Positions 7,478 to 17,558 of a stretch of DNA of 64,000 nucleotides are shown one piece after another; positions within the stretch are counted from its first letter, which is position 1, and each line of letters begins with the position of its first letter. Where the stretch lies: assembly GCF_002086125.1 (NCBI RefSeq), contig NZ_MVHG01000009.1, positions 1 through 64,000 of the forward strand, written 5' to 3'. The notes below the pieces were generated by a model. The model worked only from the letters and a program-made list of their open reading frames with translations, was not told the DNA's origin and searched no databases. The DNA comes from Mycobacterium arosiense ATCC BAA-1401 = DSM 45069. GTDB taxonomy: Bacteria; Actinomycetota; Actinomycetes; Mycobacteriales; Mycobacteriaceae. Position numbers and translations under genes: made by a program.

Positions 7478-8602
7478 TCATTTGCGGCGCTCCTCCGCAT
7501 CGCTGCGCTCTGCATCGTCGCCGCCGCGAGTCACACATGACTCCGCGACTACCTCGTCGTCAAAGTCCGGCGCCAGTGCGCCGTCTTTGATCAACAAGTC
7601 CAGGAGCGCGGTGATGTTCTTGCTGTAGAGCTCGCTGGCGTGTTCGGGCATGGTGGCCGGCAGGTTCAGCGGCGAAGCGATGGTGACGTCGTGCTTGACC
7701 ACGGTCTTCCCGGGCTCGGTGAGCTCGCAGTTGCCGCCGGTTTCCCCGGCCAGGTCGACCACCACGCTGCCGGGCTTCATCGCCTCCACCGCCGCCGCGG
7801 TGACCAGCCGGGGCGCCGGGCGCCCCGGGACCAGCGCCGTGGTGATCACCACGTCGAACCCGCTGATCGCCTTCTCCAGGGCCTTCTGCTGCTGGGCGCG
7901 CTCCTCGTCGGTCAGCTCACGGGCATAGCCCCCCTCGCCGGAGGCGTCGATCCCGATGTCGAGCCACTGCGCGCCCACCGAGCGCACCTGGTCGGCCACC
8001 TCGGGCCGGACGTCGTAACCGGTGGTGCGGGCGCCCAGCCGTTTGGCCGTCGCCAGCGCCTGCAGCCCGGCCACCCCGACGCCGAGCACCAGCACGGTGG
8101 CGGGCTTCACGGTGCCGGCCGCCGTGGTCAGCATCGGGAAAAACCGGGTCGCCTCCGACGCCGCCAGCAGCACCGCCTTGTAACCGGCCACGTTGCCCTG
8201 CGACGACAACGCGTCCATCGCCTGCGCCCGGGAGATCCGCGGGATGGCCTCCAGCGCGAACGCCTGCACGCCGGCCCGCTTCAGCGCGCTAATCGAATTC
8301 TCGGCGTTGCGCGGCGCGAGGAAACCGATCAACGTTTGACCGCCGTGCAGCCTGGCGACCTCCGCCGGGGTCGGCGGCGCGACCTTGACCACCACGTCGG
8401 CGGCCCACGCGTCCCCGATGCTGGCCCCGGCCTCGGTGTAGAGCGCGTCGGGCAGCAAAGCCCGCTCGCCCGCGCCGGACTCGACCACCACCGCCACGCC
8501 GCCGTTCACCAGCGACGCGACCGCCTTCGGCACCAGCGCGACCCTCCGCTCGTCGGGGCCCGATTCGGCGACCACTCCTACCGTCGTCTGCGCATCTGTC
8601 AT
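7478..8602 (-). CDS. pntAa: NAD(P) transhydrogenase subunit alpha, NAD-binding part
   Basis: A 374-aa soluble NAD(H)-binding subunit (alanine dehydrogenase/PNT fold). The N-terminal signature ESGPDERRVALVPKAV and Rossmann loop LVLGVGVAGLQALATAKRLG are clear. The conserved fold ends near FDDEVVAES; the last residues CVTRGGDDAERSDAEERRK are a highly charged tail encoded by an intergenic-repeat-like sequence (7487-7524). First gene of the pnt operon; a 227-bp non-coding region upstream contains a perfect 10-bp tandem repeat close to the start. Confidence 0.95.
   Translation of the reverse strand: MTDAQTTVGVVAESGPDERRVALVPKAVASLVNGGVAVVVESGAGERALLPDALYTEAGASIGDAWAADVVVKVAPPTPAEVARLHGGQTLIGFLAPRNAENSISALKRAGVQAFALEAIPRISRAQAMDALSSQGNVAGYKAVLLAASEATRFFPMLTTAAGTVKPATVLVLGVGVAGLQALATAKRLGARTTGYDVRPEVADQVRSVGAQWLDIGIDASGEGGYARELTDEERAQQQKALEKAISGFDVVITTALVPGRPAPRLVTAAAVEAMKPGSVVVDLAGETGGNCELTEPGKTVVKHDVTIASPLNLPATMPEHASELYSKNITALLDLLIKDGALAPDFDDEVVAESCVTRGGDDAERSDAEERRK
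7487..7524 (-). repeat. AERSDAEER-type repeat at the pntAa 3' end
   Basis: The minus strand reads GATGCAGAGCGCAGCGATGC then GGAGGAGCGCCGC. It encodes the charged PntAa tail DDAERSDAEERR and also supplies a GGAGGAG before the pntAb start. Closely similar sequence (from memory) recurs at mycobacterial gene junctions. Only one copy is in this window, so the repeat status rests on recall. Confidence 0.45.
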
Positions 8603-8617
8603 GGCGCGTGCATCTAC

Positions 8618-8637
8618 TTTCCGTACTTTTCCGTACT
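8618..8637 (-). repeat. Perfect 10-bp tandem repeat upstream of pntAa
   Basis: TTTCCGTACT occurs twice without a gap on the plus strand (AGTACGGAAA twice on the coding strand), 16-35 bp before the pntAa ATG. The position is that of the core promoter or 5' leader, so it may be a regulator site or a variable-number element. Confidence 0.6.
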
Positions 8638-8829
8638 GTCCCTGCCGATGGACGTGGCGCCGGCTCGGCCGCGCGCTTCGCTACCTTAACCAGGTTTCAC
8701 CATGGACGTGTCAACGCCCACGGCGGGATACCCCGGCCATGGGCGGTCGACCCTTCGGTCGATGGTTCGCCGCCCCCGCGCGCCGCAGTAACGACCGCGC
8801 CGTTGTGAGGCCACGAGTCGGCGTTGTTG

Positions 8830-9291
8830 CTACCAGAGCGGGATGTCATGGCCGTGTTCGGACTCCGGTCGCGGCCCGAAGTAGCGCCGCTGCGATGGCT
8901 CGATCGCCAGGTCGTTGATGCTGGCTTCGCGACGCGCCATCAGTCCGGCCTCGGTGAACTCCCACAGCTCGTTGCCGTAGCTGCGATACCACTGGCCGGA
9001 CGCGTCGCGGCACTCGTACTGGAACCGCACCGCGATGCGGTTGTCGTGGAAGTCCCAAAGGCTTTTGCGCAGCGCGTAATCGAGCTCGCGCTGCCACTTG
9101 CGGGTCAAAAACGCCACGATCTCGTCGCGGCCCACGACGTGTTCGTCGCGATTGCGCCACTGCGAATCGACCGTGTAGGCCACGCTGACGCGTTGGGGAT
9201 CGCGGGTGTTCCAGGCGTCCTCGGCCGCCTGCACCTTCTGGATCGCGGTCTCCCGGGTGAACGGCGGGAACGGGGGGCGGGATTGGTTCAT
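8830..9291 (-). CDS. DUF1348 family protein (NTF2-like fold)
   Basis: A 153-aa protein of the DUF1348 branch of the NTF2-like superfamily. Family-typical segments are visible: [54 protein letters not shown] and [20 protein letters not shown]. No enzymatic role is established for the family. ATG 9291 ([10 protein letters not shown]) fits the usual length; the frame extends to 9411 but that part is basic and overlaps the fadE2 promoter. It is divergent from fadE2. Confidence 0.8.
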   Translation of the reverse strand: MNQSRPPFPPFTRETAIQKVQAAEDAWNTRDPQRVSVAYTVDSQWRNRDEHVVGRDEIVAFLTRKWQRELDYALRKSLWDFHDNRIAVRFQYECRDASGQWYRSYGNELWEFTEAGLMARREASINDLAIEPSQRRYFGPRPESEHGHDIPLW

Positions 9292-9375
9292 GCCTCTATC
9301 GTGCCGCCGGCGCGCTTTCACCGCGGCGTAAGCGCCGCGCTGACGTCCGGAAACGCGGCGGTCCGACAGGTGTCC

Positions 9376-9381
9376 TATCGT
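9376..9381 (+). promoter_or_regulatory. -10 element of fadE2, probably leaderless
   Basis: TATCGT lies 7 nt before the ATG at 9389, the spacing expected when transcription begins at the start codon. This supports ATG 9389 rather than the in-frame GTG at 9380, which overlaps this element. Confidence 0.4.
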
Positions 9382-9388
9382 GACGGGC

Positions 9389-10618
9389 ATGGACTTCGCG
9401 ATGTCGGCCAAAGCCAGCGACTACCACAAGCGACTGTCCGACTTCATGACCGAGTACGTCTTTCCGGCCGAGGCCGAATACGACAAATACCGCGAAGAAG
9501 CCGGCCCACACGATCACACCGTCCCGCCCGTCATCGAGGACCTCAAGGTCAAGGCCAAGGAGCGCGGCCTGTGGAACCTGTTCCTGCCGGCCGAATCGGG
9601 GCTGACCAACCTCGAGTACGCCCCGCTGGCCGAACTCACCGGCTGGAGCCTGGAGCTCGCTCCCGAGGCGGTCAACTGCGCGGCACCGGACACCGGGAAC
9701 ATGGAGACCCTGCACCTGTTCGCCACCGAGGAGCAGCGCAAGCAGTGGCTGGAACCGTTGTTGGCCGGCGAGATCCGCAGCGCGTTCTCGATGACCGAGC
9801 CGGCGGTCGCCAGCAGCGACGCCCGCAACATCGAGACCTCGATCGTGCGCGACGGCGCCGACTACGTCATCAACGGGCGTAAGTGGTGGACCTCGGGCGC
9901 GGCCGACCCGCGCTGCAAGATCCTGATCGTGATGGGCCGCACCAACCCCGAGGCAGCCAGTCACCAACAGCAGTCGATGGTGCTGGTGCCGATGGACACC
10001 CCCGGCGTGACGGTGGTGCGCTCCACGTCGGTGTTCGGCTGGCAGGACCAGCACGGGCACTGCGAGGTCATCTACGACAACGTTCGGGTGCCGGCCACCA
10101 ATCTGCTCGGCGAGGAGGGCGGCGGCTTCGCGATCGCCCAGGCCCGGCTGGGGCCGGGCCGCATCCACCACTGCATGCGCGCGCTCGGCGGGGCCGAACG
10201 TGCGCTGGCCCTGATGGTGCACCGCGCAAACAACCGCATCGCCTTCGGCCGTCCGCTGGCCGACCAGGGTCTGGTACAGCAGGCGATCGCCAAGTCCCGC
10301 AACGAAATCGATCAGGCCCGGCTGCTGTGCGAGAAGGCGGCGTGGACCATCGACCAGCACGGCAACAAGGCCGCACACCTGTTGGTCTCGCAGATCAAGG
10401 CGGTGGCCCCACAGGTGGCGTGCGACGTCATCGATCGCGCCATCCAGGTGCACGGCGCCGCCGGCGTCAGCGACGACACGGTGCTGGCCCGCCTCTACGG
10501 CTGGCACCGCGCCATGCGCATCTTCGACGGCCCCGACGAGGTGCACATGCGGACCATCGCGCGCACCGAGATCGGCCGCGAACAGTCGGCCTTCGCCGCG
10601 GCGGTCACCGGAGAATGA
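9389..10618 (+). CDS. fadE2: Acyl-CoA dehydrogenase FadE2
   Basis: A 409-aa flavin acyl-CoA dehydrogenase (the ACAD10/11-like branch). It introduces a trans-2 double bond in an acyl-CoA. Seen are [12 protein letters not shown] and [10 protein letters not shown] of the FAD/substrate domain, the C-terminal bundle with [28 protein letters not shown], and [10 protein letters not shown] followed by [10 protein letters not shown]. The substrate is unknown. The stop overlaps the ptbB ATG (ATGA), giving a coupled fadE2-ptbB pair as in M. tuberculosis Rv0154c-Rv0153c. Confidence 0.93.
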   Translation: MDFAMSAKASDYHKRLSDFMTEYVFPAEAEYDKYREEAGPHDHTVPPVIEDLKVKAKERGLWNLFLPAESGLTNLEYAPLAELTGWSLELAPEAVNCAAPDTGNMETLHLFATEEQRKQWLEPLLAGEIRSAFSMTEPAVASSDARNIETSIVRDGADYVINGRKWWTSGAADPRCKILIVMGRTNPEAASHQQQSMVLVPMDTPGVTVVRSTSVFGWQDQHGHCEVIYDNVRVPATNLLGEEGGGFAIAQARLGPGRIHHCMRALGGAERALALMVHRANNRIAFGRPLADQGLVQQAIAKSRNEIDQARLLCEKAAWTIDQHGNKAAHLLVSQIKAVAPQVACDVIDRAIQVHGAAGVSDDTVLARLYGWHRAMRIFDGPDEVHMRTIARTEIGREQSAFAAAVTGE

Positions 10619-11439
10619 CCGAGGCGCTGCGAGAACTGTCCGGCGCGTGGAACTTTCGCGATGTCGCCGACGGCGCGACGGCGCTTCGGCCCGGTCGGCT
10701 GTTCCGGTCCGGTGAGCTGAGCCGGCTCGACGACACCGGGCGCGCAACGCTGCTCGAGTTGGGCATCACCGATGTCGCCGACCTGCGCGCGAACCAGGAA
10801 GTCACCCGGCGCGGCCCGGGGCTGGTTCCCGACGGCGTCCAGATTCACCGGCTGCCCCTTCCCGACCTCGGCGACGATGCGCCCAGTGACAACGAGGCGC
10901 CGCACGAACACGCATTCCGCCGGCTGTTCGAAGGCGACCCGAACCAATCCGACGAGTCCGCCAACCAGGCCGCCGTTCGCCACATGATCGACGAGTACCG
11001 GCAGTTTCCGACGCGCAACGGGGCCCAACGCGCTGTGCGGCAAGTCTTCTCGTTGCTAGGCGCGGGGCGTCCGGTGCTCACGCACTGCTTCGCGGGCAAA
11101 GACCGCACCGGATTCGTGATCGCCACGGTGTTGGAGGCGCTCGGCGTTGACCGCGACACCATCGTCGCCGACTACCTGCGCAGCAACGCCGCGGTCCCCC
11201 AGCTCCGAGAACACATCTCAGAGATGATCAAACAGCGCTCCGACGTCGAACTTACCCCAGAAATCGTGACGTTCACCGAGGCGCGGCTGTCCGACGGCGT
11301 GCTCGGTGTACGCCCGGAGTACCTGGACGCCGCGCACCAGACCATCGACAAGGAGTTCGGTGGGCTGGACGCCTACCTACGCGACGCGGGTGTCAGCGAG
11401 GCCGACGTCGAACGCCTGCGCGGCGAGCTGCTCGCCTGA
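10615..11439 (+). CDS. ptbB: Protein-tyrosine phosphatase / phosphoinositide phosphatase PtbB (MptpB)
   Basis: A 274-aa phosphatase with active-site loop HCFAGKDRTG (157-166), nucleophile Cys158, Asp163/Arg164 as in MptpB. In M. tuberculosis the orthologue is a secreted triple-specificity phosphatase acting on host signalling and phosphoinositides. The N-terminal GAWNFRDV..LRPGRLFRSG segment is family-typical, and the inserted lid region (about 85-135) is present. No classical signal peptide is visible, as for MptpB. Translationally coupled to fadE2. Ends 30 bp before the convergent SDR gene. Confidence 0.93.
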   Translation: MTEALRELSGAWNFRDVADGATALRPGRLFRSGELSRLDDTGRATLLELGITDVADLRANQEVTRRGPGLVPDGVQIHRLPLPDLGDDAPSDNEAPHEHAFRRLFEGDPNQSDESANQAAVRHMIDEYRQFPTRNGAQRAVRQVFSLLGAGRPVLTHCFAGKDRTGFVIATVLEALGVDRDTIVADYLRSNAAVPQLREHISEMIKQRSDVELTPEIVTFTEARLSDGVLGVRPEYLDAAHQTIDKEFGGLDAYLRDAGVSEADVERLRGELLA

Positions 11440-11469
11440 CTCGCTGACCACCCGGTCGCCTGCGGCGGC

Positions 11470-12333
11470 TCAGCCCAGCTTGAATTCGGCCTGCTTGGCC
11501 GCGGACAGGTCGGTGATCTCGCCCCACTGCGAGGCGATGTCCTCCACCGTCGGCGGTTTCTCGTAGTTGACGCCGGAGTTCTGGAACAGCGCGACGCGCT
11601 GCACCTTGCCGCCGCCGACCACGAAAACCGAAGCGCTGTTCGGGTTTTCCTCGGTGCATAGGTAGGCCACCACGGGAGCGACGTATTCAGGTGTCAGCTT
11701 CTCGAGCACTTCCTTGGGCAGGATGTCCTCGGTCATCCGGGTTGCGGCGATCGGGGCGACCGCGTTGGCGTGGATGTTGTACTTCGCACCCTCCAGCGCG
11801 AGGCTGTTGATCAGGCCGACCAGCCCGAGTTTTGCTGCGCCGTAGTTGGTTTGGCCGAAGTTTCCGAACAGCCCGCTGGTGGAGGTGGCGACGACGACCC
11901 GGCCGTAGCTCTGCTCACGGAAGTGCGGCCAGGCGGCGCGGATGACGTTGTAGCCACCGTAGAGGTGCACCTTGAGCACAGCGTCCCAGTTCTCGAAGGA
12001 CATCTTGTGAAAGGTGCCGTCGCGCAGAATGCCGGCATTGCTGACAACGCCGTGCACCGCACCGAATTCGTCGAGCGCGGTTTTGATGATGTTCTCGGCA
12101 CCCTCGGGCTCGGCGACGCTGTCATAGTTGGCGACCGCCCGCCCGCCGGCGTCCTTGATCTCCTTGACCACCTCGTCGGCCATGTTGTGGCCGGCGCCGG
12201 TGCCGTCGCGCGAACCACCGAGGTCGTTGACGACCACACTGGCACCCTCCTTGGCGAGGGTCAGGGCGTACTCGCGGCCCAGGCCGCCACCGGCTCCCGT
12301 GACGACGATGACGCGATCCTGCACTCCGGGCAT
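11470..12333 (-). CDS. SDR oxidoreductase, (3R)-hydroxyacyl-CoA dehydrogenase-like (Rv0148-like)
   Basis: A 287-aa SDR of the peroxisomal multifunctional-enzyme type: TGAGGGLGREYA (12-23), NDLGGSRDGTG (36-46), SNAGILRD (98-105), Ser151/153, Tyr164 and Lys168 in NYGAAK. Members oxidise 3-hydroxyacyl-CoA. AGAGAGGAAATTT precedes ATG 12333. It is followed in the same direction neither by MaoC hydratase nor thiolase; upstream on the same strand is the aldehyde dehydrogenase, 57 bp away, so a small operon is possible. Confidence 0.9.
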   Translation of the reverse strand: MPGVQDRVIVVTGAGGGLGREYALTLAKEGASVVVNDLGGSRDGTGAGHNMADEVVKEIKDAGGRAVANYDSVAEPEGAENIIKTALDEFGAVHGVVSNAGILRDGTFHKMSFENWDAVLKVHLYGGYNVIRAAWPHFREQSYGRVVVATSTSGLFGNFGQTNYGAAKLGLVGLINSLALEGAKYNIHANAVAPIAATRMTEDILPKEVLEKLTPEYVAPVVAYLCTEENPNSASVFVVGGGKVQRVALFQNSGVNYEKPPTVEDIASQWGEITDLSAAKQAEFKLG

Positions 12334-12390
12334 AAATTTCCTCTCTGCTGTGAAAAACTCAGTCTGGCAACGGTTTCGGTGAAGCCAGGG

Positions 12391-13818
12391 TCAGAACATT
12401 CGACGAGCCATCTTGAAGGCCCGCTCGGTGTAAGGAGGGTAGATGAAGCTCGACAGGTCGGGCCGAGTGGGTTTGGTCAGGACCGACTTGCGGTGGCTGA
12501 ACTCCTCGAAGCCATAGCGGCCGTGGTACGCCCCCATCCCGGAAGCGCCGACCCCACCGAACGGCAGCTTGGCCGTTGACACCTGAAAGGCGATGTGGTT
12601 GACCAGCATGCCGCCGGCCGGCACCTCCTTGATCACCCGCTCACGCGTCTCGCGCCGCTTGGTGAACAGATACGCCGACAGGGGCTTGGGCCTCGAGTTC
12701 ACGAAGCATATTGCCTCGTCCAGGTTTTTGACGGTGACCACCGGCAGGACGGGCCCGAAGATCTCGTTCTGCATCAGCGGCCCGTTCGGGTCTGGGTCCA
12801 CCACGACGGCGGGCTGGATGCGCAGGTTCGACGCGTCGCAGGCCCCGCCGACGACGACCTTGCCGTCTCCGCTGGAAAGGTAACCGCTGATCCGGTCGAA
12901 TTGGCGCTGGTTGACCACCCGCATGCCGCCCGGCTTGTCCGAGGTGAATTCGGTGATCGCGGCGCCGATCTTGTCGACCAGCTCGTCGCGAATCGTGGCG
13001 TCCGCCAAGACGTAATCGGGTGCGACGCAAGTCTGTCCGGCGTTGAGCAGTTTCAGCCAGGCGATCCGCTTGGCCGCCACCTCCACGTCGGCGTCGGCGG
13101 CGACGATGACCGGGCTCTTGCCGCCGAGCTCCAAGGTGCACGGCGTCAGGTGCGGCGCCGCACCCTCGTAGACCTTACGGCCGATCTCGGTACCTCCGGT
13201 GAACAGCACGCGGTCCAGGCCCTGCGCGATGAGCTCCTGGCTCGTCGCGCCGTCGCCCTCGACCACCGCGATGGCGTCCTGGTCCAGGTATTTCGGCACC
13301 AGCTCGGCCATCAAGTGCGCGGACGCGGCCGCGATCTCGGACGGCTTGAGGATGACGGTGTTACCGGCGGCGATCGCTCCGACGGCCGGACCCAGGGTCA
13401 GATAGAACGGGTAGTTCCACGCGCCGATGACCAACACGGTGCCGTAGGGCTCGTACTCGATCCAGCCGCGGCCGGGCAGCTGCGGCACCTCCAGCAGCTG
13501 ATATTTGCGGCGCGTCCACTTCCGCACCTTCTTGGCCGCGTACTTGGCTTCGCCGGCGGTGGTGGCGATGTCGGCGATATAGGCCTCAAAGGGGCTGCGG
13601 TCCAGGTCTTCGGCGAGCGCAGCGGCGATCGCGGCCTCGTTCTCCTCCGTCAGCTTCACCAGTTGCAGCAGCTGCCGCTTGCGCCATTCGATGTCGCGGG
13701 TGCCTCCGGTGGCGTACGTCTGACGAAGCCGGGCAACCGTGGCGGGGATGTCGGCCGCCGCCCCGTTGGTCGAGTCCTTGGCGAGCGATGTCTGCGATGC
13801 AACCGATTCGGTGGTCAT
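12391..13818 (-). CDS. Aldehyde dehydrogenase, fatty-aldehyde (class 3) type
   Basis: A 475-aa ALDH that oxidises aldehydes to acids with NAD(P). Catalytic Glu230 (CTLELGGKSP) and Cys264 (NAGQTCVAPD) are present, with GAWNYPFYL, NTVILKPSE and the C-terminal PFGGVGASGMGAYHG signature. The C-terminus ends with hydrophobic/basic residues (AFKMARRMF), as in membrane-associated fatty aldehyde dehydrogenases. GGAAGGACA precedes the ATG at 13818 (an adjacent ATG at 13821 is too close to it). It is equivalent in position to M. tuberculosis Rv0147. Substrate inferred only. Confidence 0.88.
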   Translation of the reverse strand: MTTESVASQTSLAKDSTNGAAADIPATVARLRQTYATGGTRDIEWRKRQLLQLVKLTEENEAAIAAALAEDLDRSPFEAYIADIATTAGEAKYAAKKVRKWTRRKYQLLEVPQLPGRGWIEYEPYGTVLVIGAWNYPFYLTLGPAVGAIAAGNTVILKPSEIAAASAHLMAELVPKYLDQDAIAVVEGDGATSQELIAQGLDRVLFTGGTEIGRKVYEGAAPHLTPCTLELGGKSPVIVAADADVEVAAKRIAWLKLLNAGQTCVAPDYVLADATIRDELVDKIGAAITEFTSDKPGGMRVVNQRQFDRISGYLSSGDGKVVVGGACDASNLRIQPAVVVDPDPNGPLMQNEIFGPVLPVVTVKNLDEAICFVNSRPKPLSAYLFTKRRETRERVIKEVPAGGMLVNHIAFQVSTAKLPFGGVGASGMGAYHGRYGFEEFSHRKSVLTKPTRPDLSSFIYPPYTERAFKMARRMF

Positions 13819-13911
13819 CATTGTCCTTCCCGAGCAGTGTCCCGCTGCAGGCGGCCGCTCATCGGTGATAACCGCGATACTAACCATCCGGTTGGGAGAG
13901 CAGTAGCGCGG

Positions 13912-15474
13912 TTACTTCACGCAGGGCACGTTCGCCGCGGTCATCTGGCTGAGGTCGGTCGGCGCGGGAGCGCGGTCCCCGGTGCCGGTGGCGGCCACGG
14001 CGCTCACCTGCCCGGACCCGGACGGGTCGGTCGTTGCGCCGGGGTGGGCGAGGTAGTCCGCTGCGGGGAATTGCGTCCCCACGGTCAGCCGCACGGTGCC
14101 CGCGTCCACGGCGCTGTTCGCCGTCGCGGGCACGCGCAGTTGGTCGGCCAGGACCTGGGCGCCCCGCTCGGCCCCGGGGCCGTATTCGATGACGCTGTCG
14201 TCGGCCGTGGTCGCGGCGGTCGTGGCACTGCCGCGGGTAAAGCCGCGGGCCGCGAAGGCCTCCTCGAGGGCGGCGGCGAGTCCGTCCCGCGAGGCGGCGT
14301 TGACGACGTCGAGAATCACGGGTTCGGTCAATGACGGTGCCGGCTGATTGGTCGGTGAGGCCTCGAGCGCGACCGGCGCGTCGGACATGAAGCGCTCGTT
14401 GACGATGCGCCGGATCGTCGGAAGGTCGACCTGGTTTATGTCGGACCCACTGGGGTCCTTCCCGAAGCCGGAGATCGGCAGCGTGTATAGCGACACCGGC
14501 CGTTCGCTCAGTTGCGAAACCCGCGAGGCCAGTTCCATGATGTCCAGCCCGTCATCGACGGCGACGTTGTCGCGGGCAACCTGCAGCAGCTTGCGCAGCC
14601 CGCTCGCACTGGAGGGCGCGCCGCCGTTGCGAGCCGCCTGGACCAACGACACCAGGAACGCCTGCTGCCGTCGCGTCCGGTCGAAATCGGTGAAGGAGCC
14701 GTCGTTTTCGTCGCGGCGCTGCCGCACGAAGGCCATCGCGTCCGCGGCGTCGATGCGCTGCACCCCCTGGTGAAAGTCGGCACCCGAATAGCTGTCTCGC
14801 GTATCAGCGTTGAGGCACACGGTGATCGGCTCGACGGCCTTGGCTACTTGAAAGAACGCGCCCAGCGTTATCTCGACGAAATGGTCGACGGAGATCCCCA
14901 GAAAGTCGTTGACGGCGCTGATTTCGGCTTTGCGCCCGGCCTCGCGGGCGGTCTGCTCGCGGGCCGCCAAATTAGTGGCGCCCGACCCAGTCGAGTTCCC
15001 GGCCGCCTGCGCATTCAGCGACTGCTGATAGGCCAGCCCGTAGGCTTGTTTAATCTTGCCGGCGCAGACCGAGCCCGGGCACCCCGGCAGGTCGGCGTAG
15101 TCGTCGCGCGGGATCGAGATCGCGGTGACGGGCCTATCACCGTCCGAGATATGTACGACGATAAGAACATTGGCGTTGTAGCCGCCGGAGCTTTCGTCAC
15201 CGGCGTGCAGTGCGTCGTAAATCTCCTGGGGCAGCGGCCGACCGTTCTGATCCAACCGGCTGTCCAAGCCCATCAGCAGAATGTTCTGGTTGCCGTCCAG
15301 CGTGGTCGCCGCGTTGGGCAGCGCGTGGGAAATGATGATCCTGCCCAGGGCGGTGTGGTAACCCGTCCAGCCGACGCCGGTGATGGCCATGACGAACGCC
15401 GAGGCGATGCTGGCGACCAGCCGGCCCTTGAGCAGCACCCAGCGGTGCGATCGCCCCGATCCGCCGCCGCCCAT
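13912..15474 (-). CDS. LytR-CpsA-Psr (LCP) family protein with LytR_C domain
   Basis: A 520-aa LCP protein, the family that ligates arabinogalactan to peptidoglycan in mycobacteria. One N-terminal transmembrane helix (about 19-37), then the extracytoplasmic LCP domain (about 60-300) with NILLMGLDSR, ISIPRDDYADLPG, and the arginine-rich FVRQRRDENDGSFTDFDRTR. A LytR_C domain follows (about 385-475), then a low-complexity tail. I do not recall an LCP gene at this place in M. tuberculosis, so it is probably an insertion or paralogue. The ATG at 15474 is preceded by no strong Shine-Dalgarno. It is transcribed alone. Confidence 0.85.
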   Translation of the reverse strand: MGGGGSGRSHRWVLLKGRLVASIASAFVMAITGVGWTGYHTALGRIIISHALPNAATTLDGNQNILLMGLDSRLDQNGRPLPQEIYDALHAGDESSGGYNANVLIVVHISDGDRPVTAISIPRDDYADLPGCPGSVCAGKIKQAYGLAYQQSLNAQAAGNSTGSGATNLAAREQTAREAGRKAEISAVNDFLGISVDHFVEITLGAFFQVAKAVEPITVCLNADTRDSYSGADFHQGVQRIDAADAMAFVRQRRDENDGSFTDFDRTRRQQAFLVSLVQAARNGGAPSSASGLRKLLQVARDNVAVDDGLDIMELASRVSQLSERPVSLYTLPISGFGKDPSGSDINQVDLPTIRRIVNERFMSDAPVALEASPTNQPAPSLTEPVILDVVNAASRDGLAAALEEAFAARGFTRGSATTAATTADDSVIEYGPGAERGAQVLADQLRVPATANSAVDAGTVRLTVGTQFPAADYLAHPGATTDPSGSGQVSAVAATGTGDRAPAPTDLSQMTAANVPCVK

Positions 15475-15572
15475 GATGAGTGACCATTGTCCCCGATGAC
15501 CTGGCGAATTCCCGGTAGCCGCAACCGCGAGCCCACGGTGAACGTGCGGCGGCCCCAGCAGGTCGGACGCCG

Positions 15573-16544
<972 letters not shown>

Positions 16545-17486
16545 TCAGGCTGTTGGCTTGCCGAGGCGCGCCCGCAACAGGGTGCTGCGGACCGCCTCGT
16601 CGGACAGGTCGTCGGGCACCGGGCGGCCCAGCCTGGCCATCTCGTCGCGGTTGCTCACGCTGTGCACCTGCCAGCCGTGCTCGGCCAGCCATGCCGCGGC
16701 GTCCGAACGGTCCGGCTCGTGGTACGTCAGCGCCTGGACGTTGACGTCCAGGCCGAGCCGTTCCCGCATCCGCAGCCAGCGCTGGGAGTTGCTGCGCGAA
16801 TTCATGCCGAAGATCTCGATCGCGACCTGGCTGCCGGGTGCGCTGAGCGCGGTGAACATCTCGAACAGCCGGTCCGCAGCGTCGCTGGGCAGGTACGGGA
16901 GCAGGCCTTCGGCCAACCACGCGGTGGGCCGGGTGCGGTCGAACCCGGCGGCGGTCAGGGCTGCGGGCCAGTCGTCACGCAGGTCCACCGCGACGGGGCG
17001 CCGGATGGCGGACGGCACGGCGCCGTGCTGCCGCAGGATGCCCTCCTTGTACTCGAGCACCCGGGGCTGGTCGATCTCGAAGACCGTCGTGCCAGTCGGC
17101 CAGTCCAGCCGGTAAGCCCGCGAGTCGAGCCCGGCGGCCAAGATCACCGCCTGCCGGATCCCGTCGCCGACGGCGTCGGCGAAGTACTCGTCGAAGAAGT
17201 GGGTGCGCACGGCCTGGTAGTCGATGCCGCACCGATGCGAGCGCTGCCCGTGCTGATCGCCGTCGAGCCAGGCGAGCTCGGGGTCGGCCAGCCGGGCCCA
17301 CGCCGGGCCGGCCGACGACACCAGCAGGCGCGCGAACTCGTCGCGGATCAGCGGGTCGGGTCCGGCGGTTTCGGCCGCCCGTGACGCGGCTACGCCCAGC
17401 GCGGTGGCGCCGACGAGTTCGGTGATGGTCCAGCTGTCGCCGGCAGACCGCACGGAAGGCGGTAGCGAGGCATCCAGGTCAGTCAT
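16545..17486 (-). CDS. SAM-dependent methyltransferase, TIGR00027 family (Rv0145-like)
   Basis: A 313-aa paralogue of the next gene downstream: [53 protein letters not shown] and [12 protein letters not shown]. Substrate unknown. Its ATG (17486) is the first base of a perfect inverted repeat (TATCCCG, 9 nt, CGGGATA), so a repressor bound there would cover the translation start. The TetR gene 73 bp upstream, on the same strand, is the obvious candidate. Confidence 0.88.
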   Translation of the reverse strand: MTDLDASLPPSVRSAGDSWTITELVGATALGVAASRAAETAGPDPLIRDEFARLLVSSAGPAWARLADPELAWLDGDQHGQRSHRCGIDYQAVRTHFFDEYFADAVGDGIRQAVILAAGLDSRAYRLDWPTGTTVFEIDQPRVLEYKEGILRQHGAVPSAIRRPVAVDLRDDWPAALTAAGFDRTRPTAWLAEGLLPYLPSDAADRLFEMFTALSAPGSQVAIEIFGMNSRSNSQRWLRMRERLGLDVNVQALTYHEPDRSDAAAWLAEHGWQVHSVSNRDEMARLGRPVPDDLSDEAVRSTLLRARLGKPTA

Positions 17487-17508
17487 ATCCCGCCATGGTA
17501 TCGGGATA
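17486..17508. promoter_or_regulatory. Inverted repeat at the first methyltransferase start
   Basis: TATCCCG (17486-17492) and CGGGATA (17502-17508) are perfect 7-bp arms with a 9-nt spacer that itself contains CCATGG. The site overlaps the ATG at 17486 and is near the end of the TetR gene. Arm length and spacing fit a TetR operator. Confidence 0.5.
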
Positions 17509-17558
17509 AGTTAGTTAGCCTATACGCTTTGTGCGCAACTTCACTGTGCCGGCGGGGG

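Noticed and set aside
9380..9388. GTG 9380 as fadE2 start
   Set aside because: It overlaps the TATCGT -10, and ATG 9389 starts the conserved MDFAMSAK sequence.
9296..10747. Long minus-strand frame opposite fadE2
   Set aside because: Shadow of fadE2; Arg/Gly/His-rich with no recognisable domain.
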